Part shown: positions 20,751 through 30,256 of the stretch, piece by piece
Numbering within the stretch: the first letter of the stretch is position 1
Layout: each line of letters starts with the position of its first letter
Origin: a bacterium
GTDB taxonomy: Bacteria > Planctomycetota > Planctomycetia > Pirellulales > Pirellulaceae
DNA: 33,374 bases
NCBI GenBank assembly: GCA_030432015.1
Contig: JAUIHJ010000002.1
Coordinates: 1-33,374, forward strand
Direction: 5' to 3'
Notes under the pieces: model-generated
Database searches by the model: none
Seen by the model: only the letters and a program-made list of their open reading frames with translations
Told to the model about the DNA's origin: nothing
Made by a program: the position numbers and the translations under genes

Positions 20751-21272
20751 CTATTCTTCTTTTTCTGAAATCTGCTTGATCTGGCTGGCCAGGTTCGCGC
20801 CTGGAGCCTCGATCTGGGAGAGCAATTTTGATCCCGGCGACAAGATCTGCCCCATCAAAATACTCAGTTGCTCGGCGCGATTAGGCCACTTGCTGATCTC
20901 CAGGACATTTTCCTGGGTCAGCGGTTCGCCATCCATGACCCCGCCCTTGGCCTCAAATTCCTTGAATTCGTCGTCCTTGTGGAGGGTCGTGATCTCTTTG
21001 ACCAGCGAGACGAAGTCTTCGCCGCCCCAGACCAGCGCCATGGCGCCTTGGGCGTTCTCAAATGCTGCAGCCAACTGCGTGCCCTGGGTCGCGCGGCGAG
21101 CCAGGCTGTTCTTGATGACCAGCACGTTGATATCTTTTTCTCGCAGTTGCTTGCGGAGTTCCACGGACTTGTTGGCGTCCAGTCCAATCATATTGCATAG
21201 CAACGCGTCATCGACGCCATCAATACGACGTTTGATGTCATCCGTGACAAGATCTTTGACATACTTACTCAT
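20751..21272 (-). CDS. rplJ: 50S ribosomal protein L10
   Basis: Position in operon, length 173 aa, L10-like KNSLARRATQGTQLAAAFENAQGAMALVWGGED. Confidence 0.95.
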   Translation of the reverse strand: MSKYVKDLVTDDIKRRIDGVDDALLCNMIGLDANKSVELRKQLREKDINVLVIKNSLARRATQGTQLAAAFENAQGAMALVWGGEDFVSLVKEITTLHKDDEFKEFEAKGGVMDGEPLTQENVLEISKWPNRAEQLSILMGQILSPGSKLLSQIEAPGANLASQIKQISEKEE

Positions 21273-21311
21273 GCGTCAGGTACTTTCATTGCGAGGGCGA
21301 CCAAGCGGGAC

Positions 21312-21992
21312 TCAGGCAGCAACGGGAACGCCCGGACTCATCGTGGCGCAGATCGAAATATTCTGCACGTAGGCGCCTTTGATGGCGATCGGCTTGAGGC
21401 CAACGATATGGTTAATGAAGGCCTGGATATTCTCTTCCAGGCTCTTGTTCTCAAAGCTCAGCTTGCCGACGATCGCATGGACGTTTCCGCCGGAATCGTT
21501 GCGAAATTCGACCTTACCCGCCTTGTACTCCGAAATGACTCGTGCCACATCCGGCGTCACCGTACCAGCGCGAGGCGATGGCATCAGGCCCCGTGGCCCC
21601 AGCACCCGGCCCAGCGGGCCAACCAGGCCCATCATGTCCGGCGTCGCGATGCAGACATCGAAGTCGACCCAACCACCTTTGATCTTGGTCGCCAACTCCT
21701 CTTGTCCCACTTCATCCGCGCCGGCTTCCTCGGCAGCCTTGGCCAAGTCACCTTTGGCGAACACCACGACACGCTGCGTTTTGCCGATGCCATTGGGCAG
21801 GACGACTGAGCCACGCACGATCTGATCCGCCTGCTTGGGATCGACGCCCAGCCGCATGTGAATCTCGACCGTCTGGTCAAACTTAGTGGGCTCGAAGCTT
21901 TTCAACACGCCAATGGCTTCTTCAAGCAACATCGGCTCAAGCTTCTCTGATTTGCTCAGATCGGCCCGATATCTTTTTGATGGTTTTCTCAT
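21312..21992 (-). CDS. rplA: 50S ribosomal protein L1
   Basis: [61 protein letters not shown]. Confidence 0.98.
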   Translation of the reverse strand: MRKPSKRYRADLSKSEKLEPMLLEEAIGVLKSFEPTKFDQTVEIHMRLGVDPKQADQIVRGSVVLPNGIGKTQRVVVFAKGDLAKAAEEAGADEVGQEELATKIKGGWVDFDVCIATPDMMGLVGPLGRVLGPRGLMPSPRAGTVTPDVARVISEYKAGKVEFRNDSGGNVHAIVGKLSFENKSLEENIQAFINHIVGLKPIAIKGAYVQNISICATMSPGVPVAA

Positions 21993-21995
21993 TGG

Positions 21996-22421
21996 TTAGT
22001 CCTCGACCTCAATCCCCATGCTGCGTGCGGTACCCTTGATCAAGTTACGTGCATGCTCAAGGTCGCGGGCGTTCAAGTCCGCCATTTTCTTTTGGCAAAT
22101 GTCGTCGATCTGACTGAGATTGACCTTGCCGACTTTGTCTTTGTTCGGCACACCAGACCCCTTAGCGATGCCGGCTGCTTGCTTGAGCAGCGAGGCCGCA
22201 GGTGGGCTCTTGGTCACGAAATCGAAGCTGCGGTCGTTGTAGACCGTAACGATGACGGGAATTGGCGTGCCGTTAAACTCTTTGGTTCGATCGTTGAACT
22301 GCTGGACAAACTGTCCCAGGTTGATGCCGAACTTACCCAACGAGGTGCCCACCGGGGGAGCCGGTGTGGCCTGCCCACCAGGGACTTGAAACTTTGCTTG
22401 ACCGGTTACTTGTTTTGCCAT
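21996..22421 (-). CDS. rplK: 50S ribosomal protein L11
   Basis: FQVPGGQATPAPPVGTSLGKFGINLGQFVQQFND, ARNLIKGTARSMGIEVED. Confidence 0.98.
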   Translation of the reverse strand: MAKQVTGQAKFQVPGGQATPAPPVGTSLGKFGINLGQFVQQFNDRTKEFNGTPIPVIVTVYNDRSFDFVTKSPPAASLLKQAAGIAKGSGVPNKDKVGKVNLSQIDDICQKKMADLNARDLEHARNLIKGTARSMGIEVED

Positions 22422-22457
22422 GAATGCTTCCTTGCGACGCCGATGGAAATCGGGCCG

Positions 22458-23321
22458 CTAGACTTTTTCGATTTGCCAGTACTGAATTTCGACGGGCGTG
22501 GGGCGATTGAAAATATTGATCACAACCGTGATCAAACCGTGCGCCTCGTCGATCTTGTCGACGTCCCCTTCGAAGTTTTGGAAATTGCCTTCCTTGACCC
22601 GAACATGATCGCCAATATTGAAGGGGATCGAAGTCTTGACTTGCGTTTCCTCGTCCTCATCAACATCTCGGCGCAGAATCCGTTCAACCTCTCGCGGATC
22701 CATCGGTGTTGGCTTGCCTGCTGAACCAGTAAAGTCACCGATGCCCGGCGTTTCCCGAACGGCGAACCAGGTGTCGTCGTTGATCACCATGTTGACCATG
22801 ATGTATCCGGGGTACAGCTTGCGTTTCGTAATCTTGCGTTTGCCGCTCTTGGTAAACTCCGCAATATCCTCCGTCGGTACGACGATCTCGTCGACATACG
22901 GCTCCAGACCTTCAAGCTTCACGCGCCGCTGCAAGGCATCGCGAATCGTCCCCTCGCGGTTGACCTGAACCTTGAGTATGTACCAGTGCTTTTCGGCCGC
23001 CTCGCCGGCCGCTTCCTCCTCCACCAATTCCAGCGGCTCGACATCCATGTCAGGATCTTCGTCCGACAAGTTGGCCGCAGCCTTCGCGCCGGTCGCATCA
23101 GGTGAAGCCGGGCTGTCCGCTGACCCCGCATCAACCTCGGGTGCGGAATCGACGGCTTCATCTTCGGCCACCCCAGAGCCCTCCTGCTCGACAACATCCG
23201 TCACGTCGCCAGTGACTTCCGCCCGACCAACGTCGTCCGGCCGACTGTCGACCTCCGCTTCGCCTACCTTGTCAGGCTTGGCGGCGGGGGCATCACCATC
23301 GCTGTGGGACTCTGTACTCAC
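22458..23321 (-). CDS. nusG: Transcription antitermination protein NusG with acidic N-terminal extension
   Basis: HWYILKVQVNREGTIRDALQRRV (NGN) ... IGDHVRVKEGNFQNFEGDVDKID (KOW). The GTG at 23321 has an upstream AAGG at about 8 nt spacing; an alternative GTG at 23366 overlaps the secE stop but lacks an obvious SD. Confidence 0.93.
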   Translation of the reverse strand: MSTESHSDGDAPAAKPDKVGEAEVDSRPDDVGRAEVTGDVTDVVEQEGSGVAEDEAVDSAPEVDAGSADSPASPDATGAKAAANLSDEDPDMDVEPLELVEEEAAGEAAEKHWYILKVQVNREGTIRDALQRRVKLEGLEPYVDEIVVPTEDIAEFTKSGKRKITKRKLYPGYIMVNMVINDDTWFAVRETPGIGDFTGSAGKPTPMDPREVERILRRDVDEDEETQVKTSIPFNIGDHVRVKEGNFQNFEGDVDKIDEAHGLITVVINIFNRPTPVEIQYWQIEKV

Positions 23322-23362
23322 CAGGTTTACCTTACCTAAATGGATTTCACGACTTATGGACT

Positions 23363-23815
23363 TCACTGCGGCGTCAGGAGAATGCCACAGAATTGAAACA
23401 GGCCTCGCCAGAAGAGGTCAAATCCAAACAAAATGATTGCGAGCGAGAAGATCACGAAGATCACCACGATCGAGCTTCTAATCAGCTCACCCCGCGACGG
23501 CCAGGAGACCTTATTCATCTCCGCTTCCACGGCGATCAGAAAGTCTGCGAATTTTGGGTAATTCACAACTCGAAAGGTAGCCCAGAATCCCGCCACCAAA
23601 ATGGTGAGCGGAACGATGTACTGCCACGTGTCGGTTCCGAACAGCGACTTCCCAAGCAGCGTCTGATAGGACGTCCAGGCTGCCATCGCCAGAACCACCC
23701 AAAAGACAGCGCACGTCGCTTGCCGCGTAACTCTTCCCTGGCTTGGCTTGTACAGTCCAACCTGAAAGATCTCGCCCACAAGAGAACCTGCGGCCATCGC
23801 TTTCTGTTTTGACAT
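23363..23815 (-). CDS. secE: Preprotein translocase subunit SecE
   Basis: C-terminal EMNKVSWPSRGELIRSSIVVIFVIFSLAIILFGFDLFWRGLF is the SecE signature; start placed at MSKQKAMAAG. Confidence 0.92.
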   Translation of the reverse strand: MSKQKAMAAGSLVGEIFQVGLYKPSQGRVTRQATCAVFWVVLAMAAWTSYQTLLGKSLFGTDTWQYIVPLTILVAGFWATFRVVNYPKFADFLIAVEAEMNKVSWPSRGELIRSSIVVIFVIFSLAIILFGFDLFWRGLFQFCGILLTPQ

Positions 23816-23947
23816 TGCACTCTGCCGCATTCCATGCGGCACCTCGGCGGAGTAAATTCGAACCTAAACAACAGTCAATCAAAGGGGGAACCCGGAACCG
23901 GACGGCCAATTGACGAATCAAAATTCGCCGACTGACCGCCGACTAAG

Positions 23948-24020
23948 CAGGGGCGGCGGGAATCGAACTCGCAACCGCTGGTTTTGGAAACCAGTGCTCT
24001 ACCAATTGAGCTACACCCCT
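23948..24020 (-). tRNA. tRNA-Trp (anticodon CCA)
   Basis: Acceptor AGGGGTG/CGCCCCT, anticodon arm CTGGT-TTCCAAA-ACCAG, T-arm GCGAGTTCGATTCCCGC; discriminator G. Confidence 0.96.
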
Positions 24021-24044
24021 TCCGGCGCTTCGCGTTCCGGGCAA

Positions 24045-25241
<1,197 letters not shown>

Positions 25242-25319
25242 GCTTTCATACCTACATTTAACTGGGTGATTGCTGAAGAAAAAACACTTGTTGTACGAAT
25301 GTTGCCGCAGAGCGGCCAG

Positions 25320-25392
<73 letters not shown>

Positions 25393-25509
25393 CGAATCTT
25401 TTTTTAACCGGCCAACCGGGACGTGCCGGTGCGACCACCGGACGAAGTCATGACTAAAATACCCTGGGGTTGCTCGATGTCTCGAAAGGTGTGCCTGGGC
25501 GGGTTCAAG

Positions 25510-25580
25510 AGCGGGCGAAGGGAATCGAACCCTCGTCTTCAGCTTGGAAGGCTGTGGCTCTACCATTGAGCTACGCCCGC
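25510..25580 (-). tRNA. tRNA-Gly (anticodon TCC)
   Basis: Acceptor GCGGGCG/CGCCCGC, anticodon loop CTTCCAA, T-arm GAGGGTTCGATTCCCTT; the first anticodon-stem pair is A.A. Confidence 0.95.
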
Positions 25581-25665
25581 GTCTGTACTTAAAACATTTT
25601 CATCATCAAGTGGTGCCGATCGCCGCAGAAATCCGTCTTTCTCGCCGGCTCAAACTGCAACCAAA

Positions 25666-25747
25666 TGGGGGGAACAGGATTCGAACCTGTGAAGGCGTAG
25701 CCATCAGATTTACAGTCTGACCCCTTTGACCGCTCGGGAATCCCCCC
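25666..25747 (-). tRNA. tRNA-Tyr (anticodon GTA)
   Basis: Acceptor GGGGGGA/TCCCCCC, anticodon region CAGACTGTAAATCTG, long variable arm (class II), T-arm ACAGGTTCGAATCCTGT. Confidence 0.95.
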
Positions 25748-25827
25748 TTCCAAAACAGCCACAGACGAGCAGCCTCTTCTGGAAGTTCAATAACCTGTTT
25801 CGATGTCAACAATTGCTTCATATCTGG

Positions 25828-25900
25828 AGCCAGCGGAGGGACTTGAACCCACAACCTGCTGATTACAAATCAGCTGCTCTGCCAATTGAGCTACGCTGGC
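25828..25900 (-). tRNA. tRNA-Thr (anticodon TGT)
   Basis: Acceptor GCCAGCG/CGCTGGC, anticodon arm GCTGA-TTTGTAA-TCAGC, T-loop GGTTCAAGTCC. Confidence 0.95.
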
Positions 25901-25926
25901 GACTTTTGGCTACTTGCAAACCCGCT

Positions 25927-25954
25927 AATATAGCGAACCTCACGACTCGTGCAA
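25927..25954 (-). promoter_or_regulatory. Sigma-70-type promoter of the tRNA-tuf operon
   Basis: Minus strand TTGCAC - 16 bp - TATATT, with the -10 box about 27 bp upstream of the first tRNA 5' end. Confidence 0.7.
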
Positions 25955-26079
25955 GCCGAGATGGGCGTCGCCCAAGAGGGTGACCGCATACAACAGACCG
26001 CCTACCGCCAAAAATCGTCGTCGCCAAAAAATCGTTCATTCAAAAAATTGACTGCTCGCAAAAAGCTTGAGCCGCCAGC

Positions 26080-26210
26080 AAAAAAAACAGGAGAGCTACA
26101 GAAAAGCCCACAGAAAAGATGGGCCTGCCTAAGCTTCCACTCAGGCAAACCCTTGACTCTTCCGCGTGGCTCGCTTGTAGCTCTCCTGGATAGATCCCCT
26201 GTCTGGGGGA
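26080..26210 (-). terminator. Multi-hairpin terminator or structured RNA downstream of the sigma-factor gene
   Basis: 13-bp perfect inverted repeat CAGGAGAGCTACA (26176-26188, minus) / TGTAGCTCTCCTG (26088-26100, minus), followed immediately on the minus strand by TTTTTTTT. The 75-nt loop contains two further hairpins; a third lies just upstream (26195-26210). Confidence 0.75.
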
Positions 26211-26237
26211 ATTTCATTGGTGTTAATTCAGGCGGGA

Positions 26238-27905
26238 TCAGTCCGGCGCATCCATTCGCTCTTCTTGCGCCGCCATCCGCAGCTTGTTCAAGGCACGTGC
26301 TTCGATCTGCCGGACACGCTCTTTTGTGACGCCGAGGTCGGCACCAACTTCTTTGAGCGTTTGTGGTTCCTGACTATGATCCAAACCGAACCGGCTAATG
26401 ATAATCTTCTGCTCGCGTTCGTCAAGGCGGGCCAGAATATGGTTGACCTGCTGCTTCCGGACGCGTTGCGCCGATTCTTGCTCATACTGATCCGGCCGTT
26501 CGTCCTGTTGCCCGGAAAACATCTCTTCCAGGCTGGTCCGAAACCGATCCCGATGCTTGAATTCGTGTGGAATCGATCGAGCGAAGTTTTTCATAATTGC
26601 CCAGCTGGCGTACGTGCTGAACTTATTCCCACGCCCGTAGTCGAACTTTTCGGACGCTCGAATCAAGGAGACATTGCCATCGCTTACCAAGCTGAAAAAG
26701 TCCTGGTTGGGTGAGACATGCCGTTTCGCGATAGAAACCACCAAGCGAAGATTGGCTTTGACGATCTCGTTCTTGGTTTCTACCGCCTGCTCGTAGAGCC
26801 ACTCGATACGATCCATGATGCTAGCACGAGGCCGCTCGTGGTTGATCTGCTTCCGCAGTTTGCTGGCGGTGTATTTCAGGTAATTCAGCTTTCGGAACAG
26901 GTGGTACTCCTGTTCGCGCGTCAACAGGGCGGTGTCGTACAGCGACGCCAAGTAAGGGGGCAACCCCGCCGGGGGACGTGAACGTCGCCGGCTGGATTCC
27001 TCGACCTCTGGCATCGGGCCCAGAATCACTTCCTTATTGCTTTCTTTTTCAAATTCCGCGTTATGAATGAAATCCAGCGGCAGTTCGAGGATCCGCTGCA
27101 ACCGCCGTTCGTTCACGATGCGATAGATACTGGTCCGCGTGCGGCAATAGCGCTTTGCGAGCCGTTCGACCGTCATCCCGCGACGATACGCCTGATAGAT
27201 CTTATTCTTCGTTTCCTCGTTCAGCGTGCCGGTCCGGTGCGGAAACACCGCCAGGTCCGGGTGCTTTTCGTCAAATTGCTTCAACGTATAGCGAATCGTC
27301 TCGACACTGCGATCGGTCTGGCGAGCGATCCGCCGGGCGATTTCCGAGGGGCAGGAGCCGGCTTGGGACATGCGCCGCGCCCGTTCGATAATCTCGTCGC
27401 GCTCTTCGTCGGAGAGCTGGCTGAAGCGTTCGCCGCGTTCGATCCGCTGGCGATTACCGGCCACGAAACGGTCGACGCTACTACGGAGAAAACCAACCCG
27501 CTTGCGACGTCCAAAGATAAAGCGCCGGCTCACCAGCCCTTGCTGCCGCCAACGGGAAATCGTCTTGGTCGAAACCTTGAACAGCTTGCTCAATTCTTCG
27601 ACCGTATGAACGGGTTCGGCCGCGTCTTCCACGCGAATGTCCGCGGCATCGGATACGTCCTCGACAAACAGCCGCAAATCATGGCTCGCTTCCTGGCCAG
27701 ACAGGGTGTTGCCCTGTGCTGCGTCAGGTCGGTAGTCGGTAATCCGGAAGCAAACGTATTCGTAGCTGTAGGTTTTTTGAGGCTCGATTTCGGCCAGTAA
27801 CTTCTCGGCACGATTTGCTTGTTCGAGCTTCTTTTCGCGCGGCGCAAACCGTACCTGTTGGTCGCGCAGTTGCTTGATGATGTTGCTTTGGTATTCAGTA
27901 TGCAT
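26238..27905 (-). CDS. Sigma-70 family RNA polymerase sigma factor with multiple N-terminal HTH-like modules
   Basis: Region 2 (KANLRLVVSIAKRHVSPNQDFFSLVSDGNVSLIRASEKFDYGRGNKFSTYASWAIMKNFARSI) and region 4 (LDEREQKIIISRFGL...LKEVGADLGVTKERVRQIEARALNKLR). ATG at 27905 with GAGG 7 nt upstream is preferred over the TTG at 27929. Confidence 0.93.
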   Translation of the reverse strand: MHTEYQSNIIKQLRDQQVRFAPREKKLEQANRAEKLLAEIEPQKTYSYEYVCFRITDYRPDAAQGNTLSGQEASHDLRLFVEDVSDAADIRVEDAAEPVHTVEELSKLFKVSTKTISRWRQQGLVSRRFIFGRRKRVGFLRSSVDRFVAGNRQRIERGERFSQLSDEERDEIIERARRMSQAGSCPSEIARRIARQTDRSVETIRYTLKQFDEKHPDLAVFPHRTGTLNEETKNKIYQAYRRGMTVERLAKRYCRTRTSIYRIVNERRLQRILELPLDFIHNAEFEKESNKEVILGPMPEVEESSRRRSRPPAGLPPYLASLYDTALLTREQEYHLFRKLNYLKYTASKLRKQINHERPRASIMDRIEWLYEQAVETKNEIVKANLRLVVSIAKRHVSPNQDFFSLVSDGNVSLIRASEKFDYGRGNKFSTYASWAIMKNFARSIPHEFKHRDRFRTSLEEMFSGQQDERPDQYEQESAQRVRKQQVNHILARLDEREQKIIISRFGLDHSQEPQTLKEVGADLGVTKERVRQIEARALNKLRMAAQEERMDAPD

Positions 27906-28675
27906 CGTAATGCCTCTTCTCTTCTGCAAACCTTGCCGGTGTTCCCTGCGACTCCTCGCCCGACAAAATTCCTCGTCCGCTTCGGAAAAGCAGCCAATCC
28001 CGTGCTGCTTCCGCTATTGCAATCCTGTTCCGTCCTTGATACGTCCCGCTCTCCATGTTGGTTCTCTCAGACCCCATTTTCGCCTGAGACGTTCCGAAAC
28101 TCAGTGCGAATTCCCACAAATCCCAGCGTTGCAGCGACCGATCGGGGAGTCAGTGCCGGGTCCCACGGGGCCCGGCGGGGATTATAGAGTGGCTGTCAAG
28201 TATTGTGACCCACGACCGTCACCCCCCCTCTAGTTTTGCCCAGTTTCCCTGGCTCCCCGAATCCCCTTGAAAGGCGTTCGCTACGCGTCGCTCGTTTTCT
28301 TCCGGCTTCCATGTTCTTGTTCCGGTCCCAACCTCGGAGGCTCAGGCCACTGAAGTTCAAACCCCTGAAAAACCCCTGCGGCCCCGCCTGCTTAAGTCTT
28401 GACAAACAAACGGCTTTGCGGGTTCGCTGCCGCCGTGCAAAAGCTGTCGTTTGAGAAAAACAAGGGCCATCCTCAGCGGACTCAATTGACTCGCCAGAAT
28501 AAACCGCGCCCAGGCGCCCAATGTTTCGCTCGTTCGCCTATTTCGTTGAACAAACCGCCAAATCCGGGTCGATGAACCGAAAACGGCCCTTTTTGCTGGC
28601 AACTTTTCTCGAGAACCTTATTTCCGCTCGCCAAGGCAAAAAAATCGCGGCTGCGGAGGAATCAAGACTGGCGAC

Positions 28676-30151
28676 ATGGTATTCGACGTGCGACCCCGTT
28701 TCTTAGTTTCCTCGATTTGCCGAATTGTTGCGTGCGACCGCAGGACTTTCCGGAAGATTGGCGGAGTTCTGCTCGCGATCGGCGTTTTCGCGGGCGTCGC
28801 CCGCTCGGCCAGGGCAGTCGAGCGAGTCACGTTGGTTCCGCAGATTGCGGCAAATCAAGCGGCCCGAATTCGCGTGGTTCAGGATGTGAAGGGCGATCTC
28901 AAGCTCAATGCGGACGGTCGGCAGGTGACCCGACTACCCTTCACGGCGCGGGGTCAGATGGTCTACGACCAGCGCGTGCTGAAAGTTGGCGCTGACGTGC
29001 GTCGCGATGCACGCTATTACCGCGAGGCCACAGCGCGGATCCAAGTCGGAGAAGCCAACCACACTTCGGAGCTCTCACCGCTGCGGCGCACCATCGTGGT
29101 GGATTGCGGTTCGCAAGGAAGCCGGGTGTACTCGCCGCTCGGCCCCCTGACACGCGATCAACTGGAGCTGATCGAAATCCAAGGCAATCCGGCCCTGCTC
29201 GATCGCTTGCTCCCGCGCGGCGAAGTCGCCATCGGCGAAAAATGGACGCATGATGATTCTCTCCTTGCGCAGCTGTTCGGGCTCGATGCAATCCAACGCA
29301 ACGGGTTGTCGAGCACTCTCAGGGCGGTCGAAAACGAAACTGCGGTGATTGACCTGTCCGGCACGCTGCGGGGGGCGATTGGAGGCATTTCCAGCGACGT
29401 CGAAGTGCGGGCCAAGTACCATTTCCATCGGCAGCAGCAACGTGTCGTATGGCTCCAAATGACCATCAAGGAGAATCGTTCAATCGGGCACGCCTCGCCC
29501 GGTTTCGACGTGACCGCACGTATTCGGCTCACCATCGATCCGGAGGAAGTCGCGACCCAGTTACGGGACGACGCCTTGGCGGGCCTGGATCTGGCCGCCG
29601 AACCCGGCTCCCTGATGCTTGAATTCGCCTCACAGCCAGGCGGGTTTAAATTCCTGCATGGCCGCATGTGGCAGGTCATGGTGGACCGGCATGATGTCGC
29701 TGTGCTGCGCATGATCGACCAAGGAGAGTTGTTGGCTCAATGCAATGCGTCCAAACTTCCCCACCTGCCGGCAGGCAAGCGTGTCTCCCTGGAGGCGTTT
29801 CAGGCGGACATTCAGCGCGCCCTGGCAAAGGACTTTGGGGAGTTCGCGCAGGCCACTCAGGGGACCGCCGGTAACGGCCTGCGGGTGCTTCGCGTGGTGG
29901 TGGCCGGGCAGGCATCCGGGCTGCCAATTCAATGGCGGTACTATCACATCTCCAATGATGCGGGCCGGCAGGTTTCGTTTGTCTTCACCATGGACGCCAA
30001 GCTGATCGAACGATTCGCTGAAGCCGACCGGGGGATCATCACCTCATTTGAGTTCGCGGCTGCAGGTGCGTCGCCCACTCCCGCGCCCCGGCAGGGGCCC
30101 GAACGTGCCGCTGCCGCTGCGGCCGCGACCGATGGCGGCGAACTGCGGTAG
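28676..30151 (+). CDS. Secreted/exported hypothetical protein
   Basis: 491-aa ORF with a signal-like hydrophobic segment (IGGVLLAIGVFAGVARSARA); no family recognised; start codon uncertain. Confidence 0.65.
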   Translation: MVFDVRPRFLVSSICRIVACDRRTFRKIGGVLLAIGVFAGVARSARAVERVTLVPQIAANQAARIRVVQDVKGDLKLNADGRQVTRLPFTARGQMVYDQRVLKVGADVRRDARYYREATARIQVGEANHTSELSPLRRTIVVDCGSQGSRVYSPLGPLTRDQLELIEIQGNPALLDRLLPRGEVAIGEKWTHDDSLLAQLFGLDAIQRNGLSSTLRAVENETAVIDLSGTLRGAIGGISSDVEVRAKYHFHRQQQRVVWLQMTIKENRSIGHASPGFDVTARIRLTIDPEEVATQLRDDALAGLDLAAEPGSLMLEFASQPGGFKFLHGRMWQVMVDRHDVAVLRMIDQGELLAQCNASKLPHLPAGKRVSLEAFQADIQRALAKDFGEFAQATQGTAGNGLRVLRVVVAGQASGLPIQWRYYHISNDAGRQVSFVFTMDAKLIERFAEADRGIITSFEFAAAGASPTPAPRQGPERAAAAAAATDGGELR

Positions 30152-30256
30152 TGAACACGCTAGGTGATTGGACCGACACGGAGTAAACGCCGACGCAGCG
30201 GAGTCCACATTCGGACGCCTGCCTTCAGGCACACGGAGCGGCAGGAGTCGGCTTCG

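Noticed and set aside
28181-28199. TTGACA and TATAAT as one consensus sigma-70 promoter
   Set aside because: Spacer is only 7 bp; a functional sigma-70 promoter needs about 16-18 bp. Kept only as a possible lone -10 element.
30217-30230. GCCTG-cctt-CAGGC hairpin between convergent genes as an intrinsic terminator
   Set aside because: Short stem and no U-tract on either strand.
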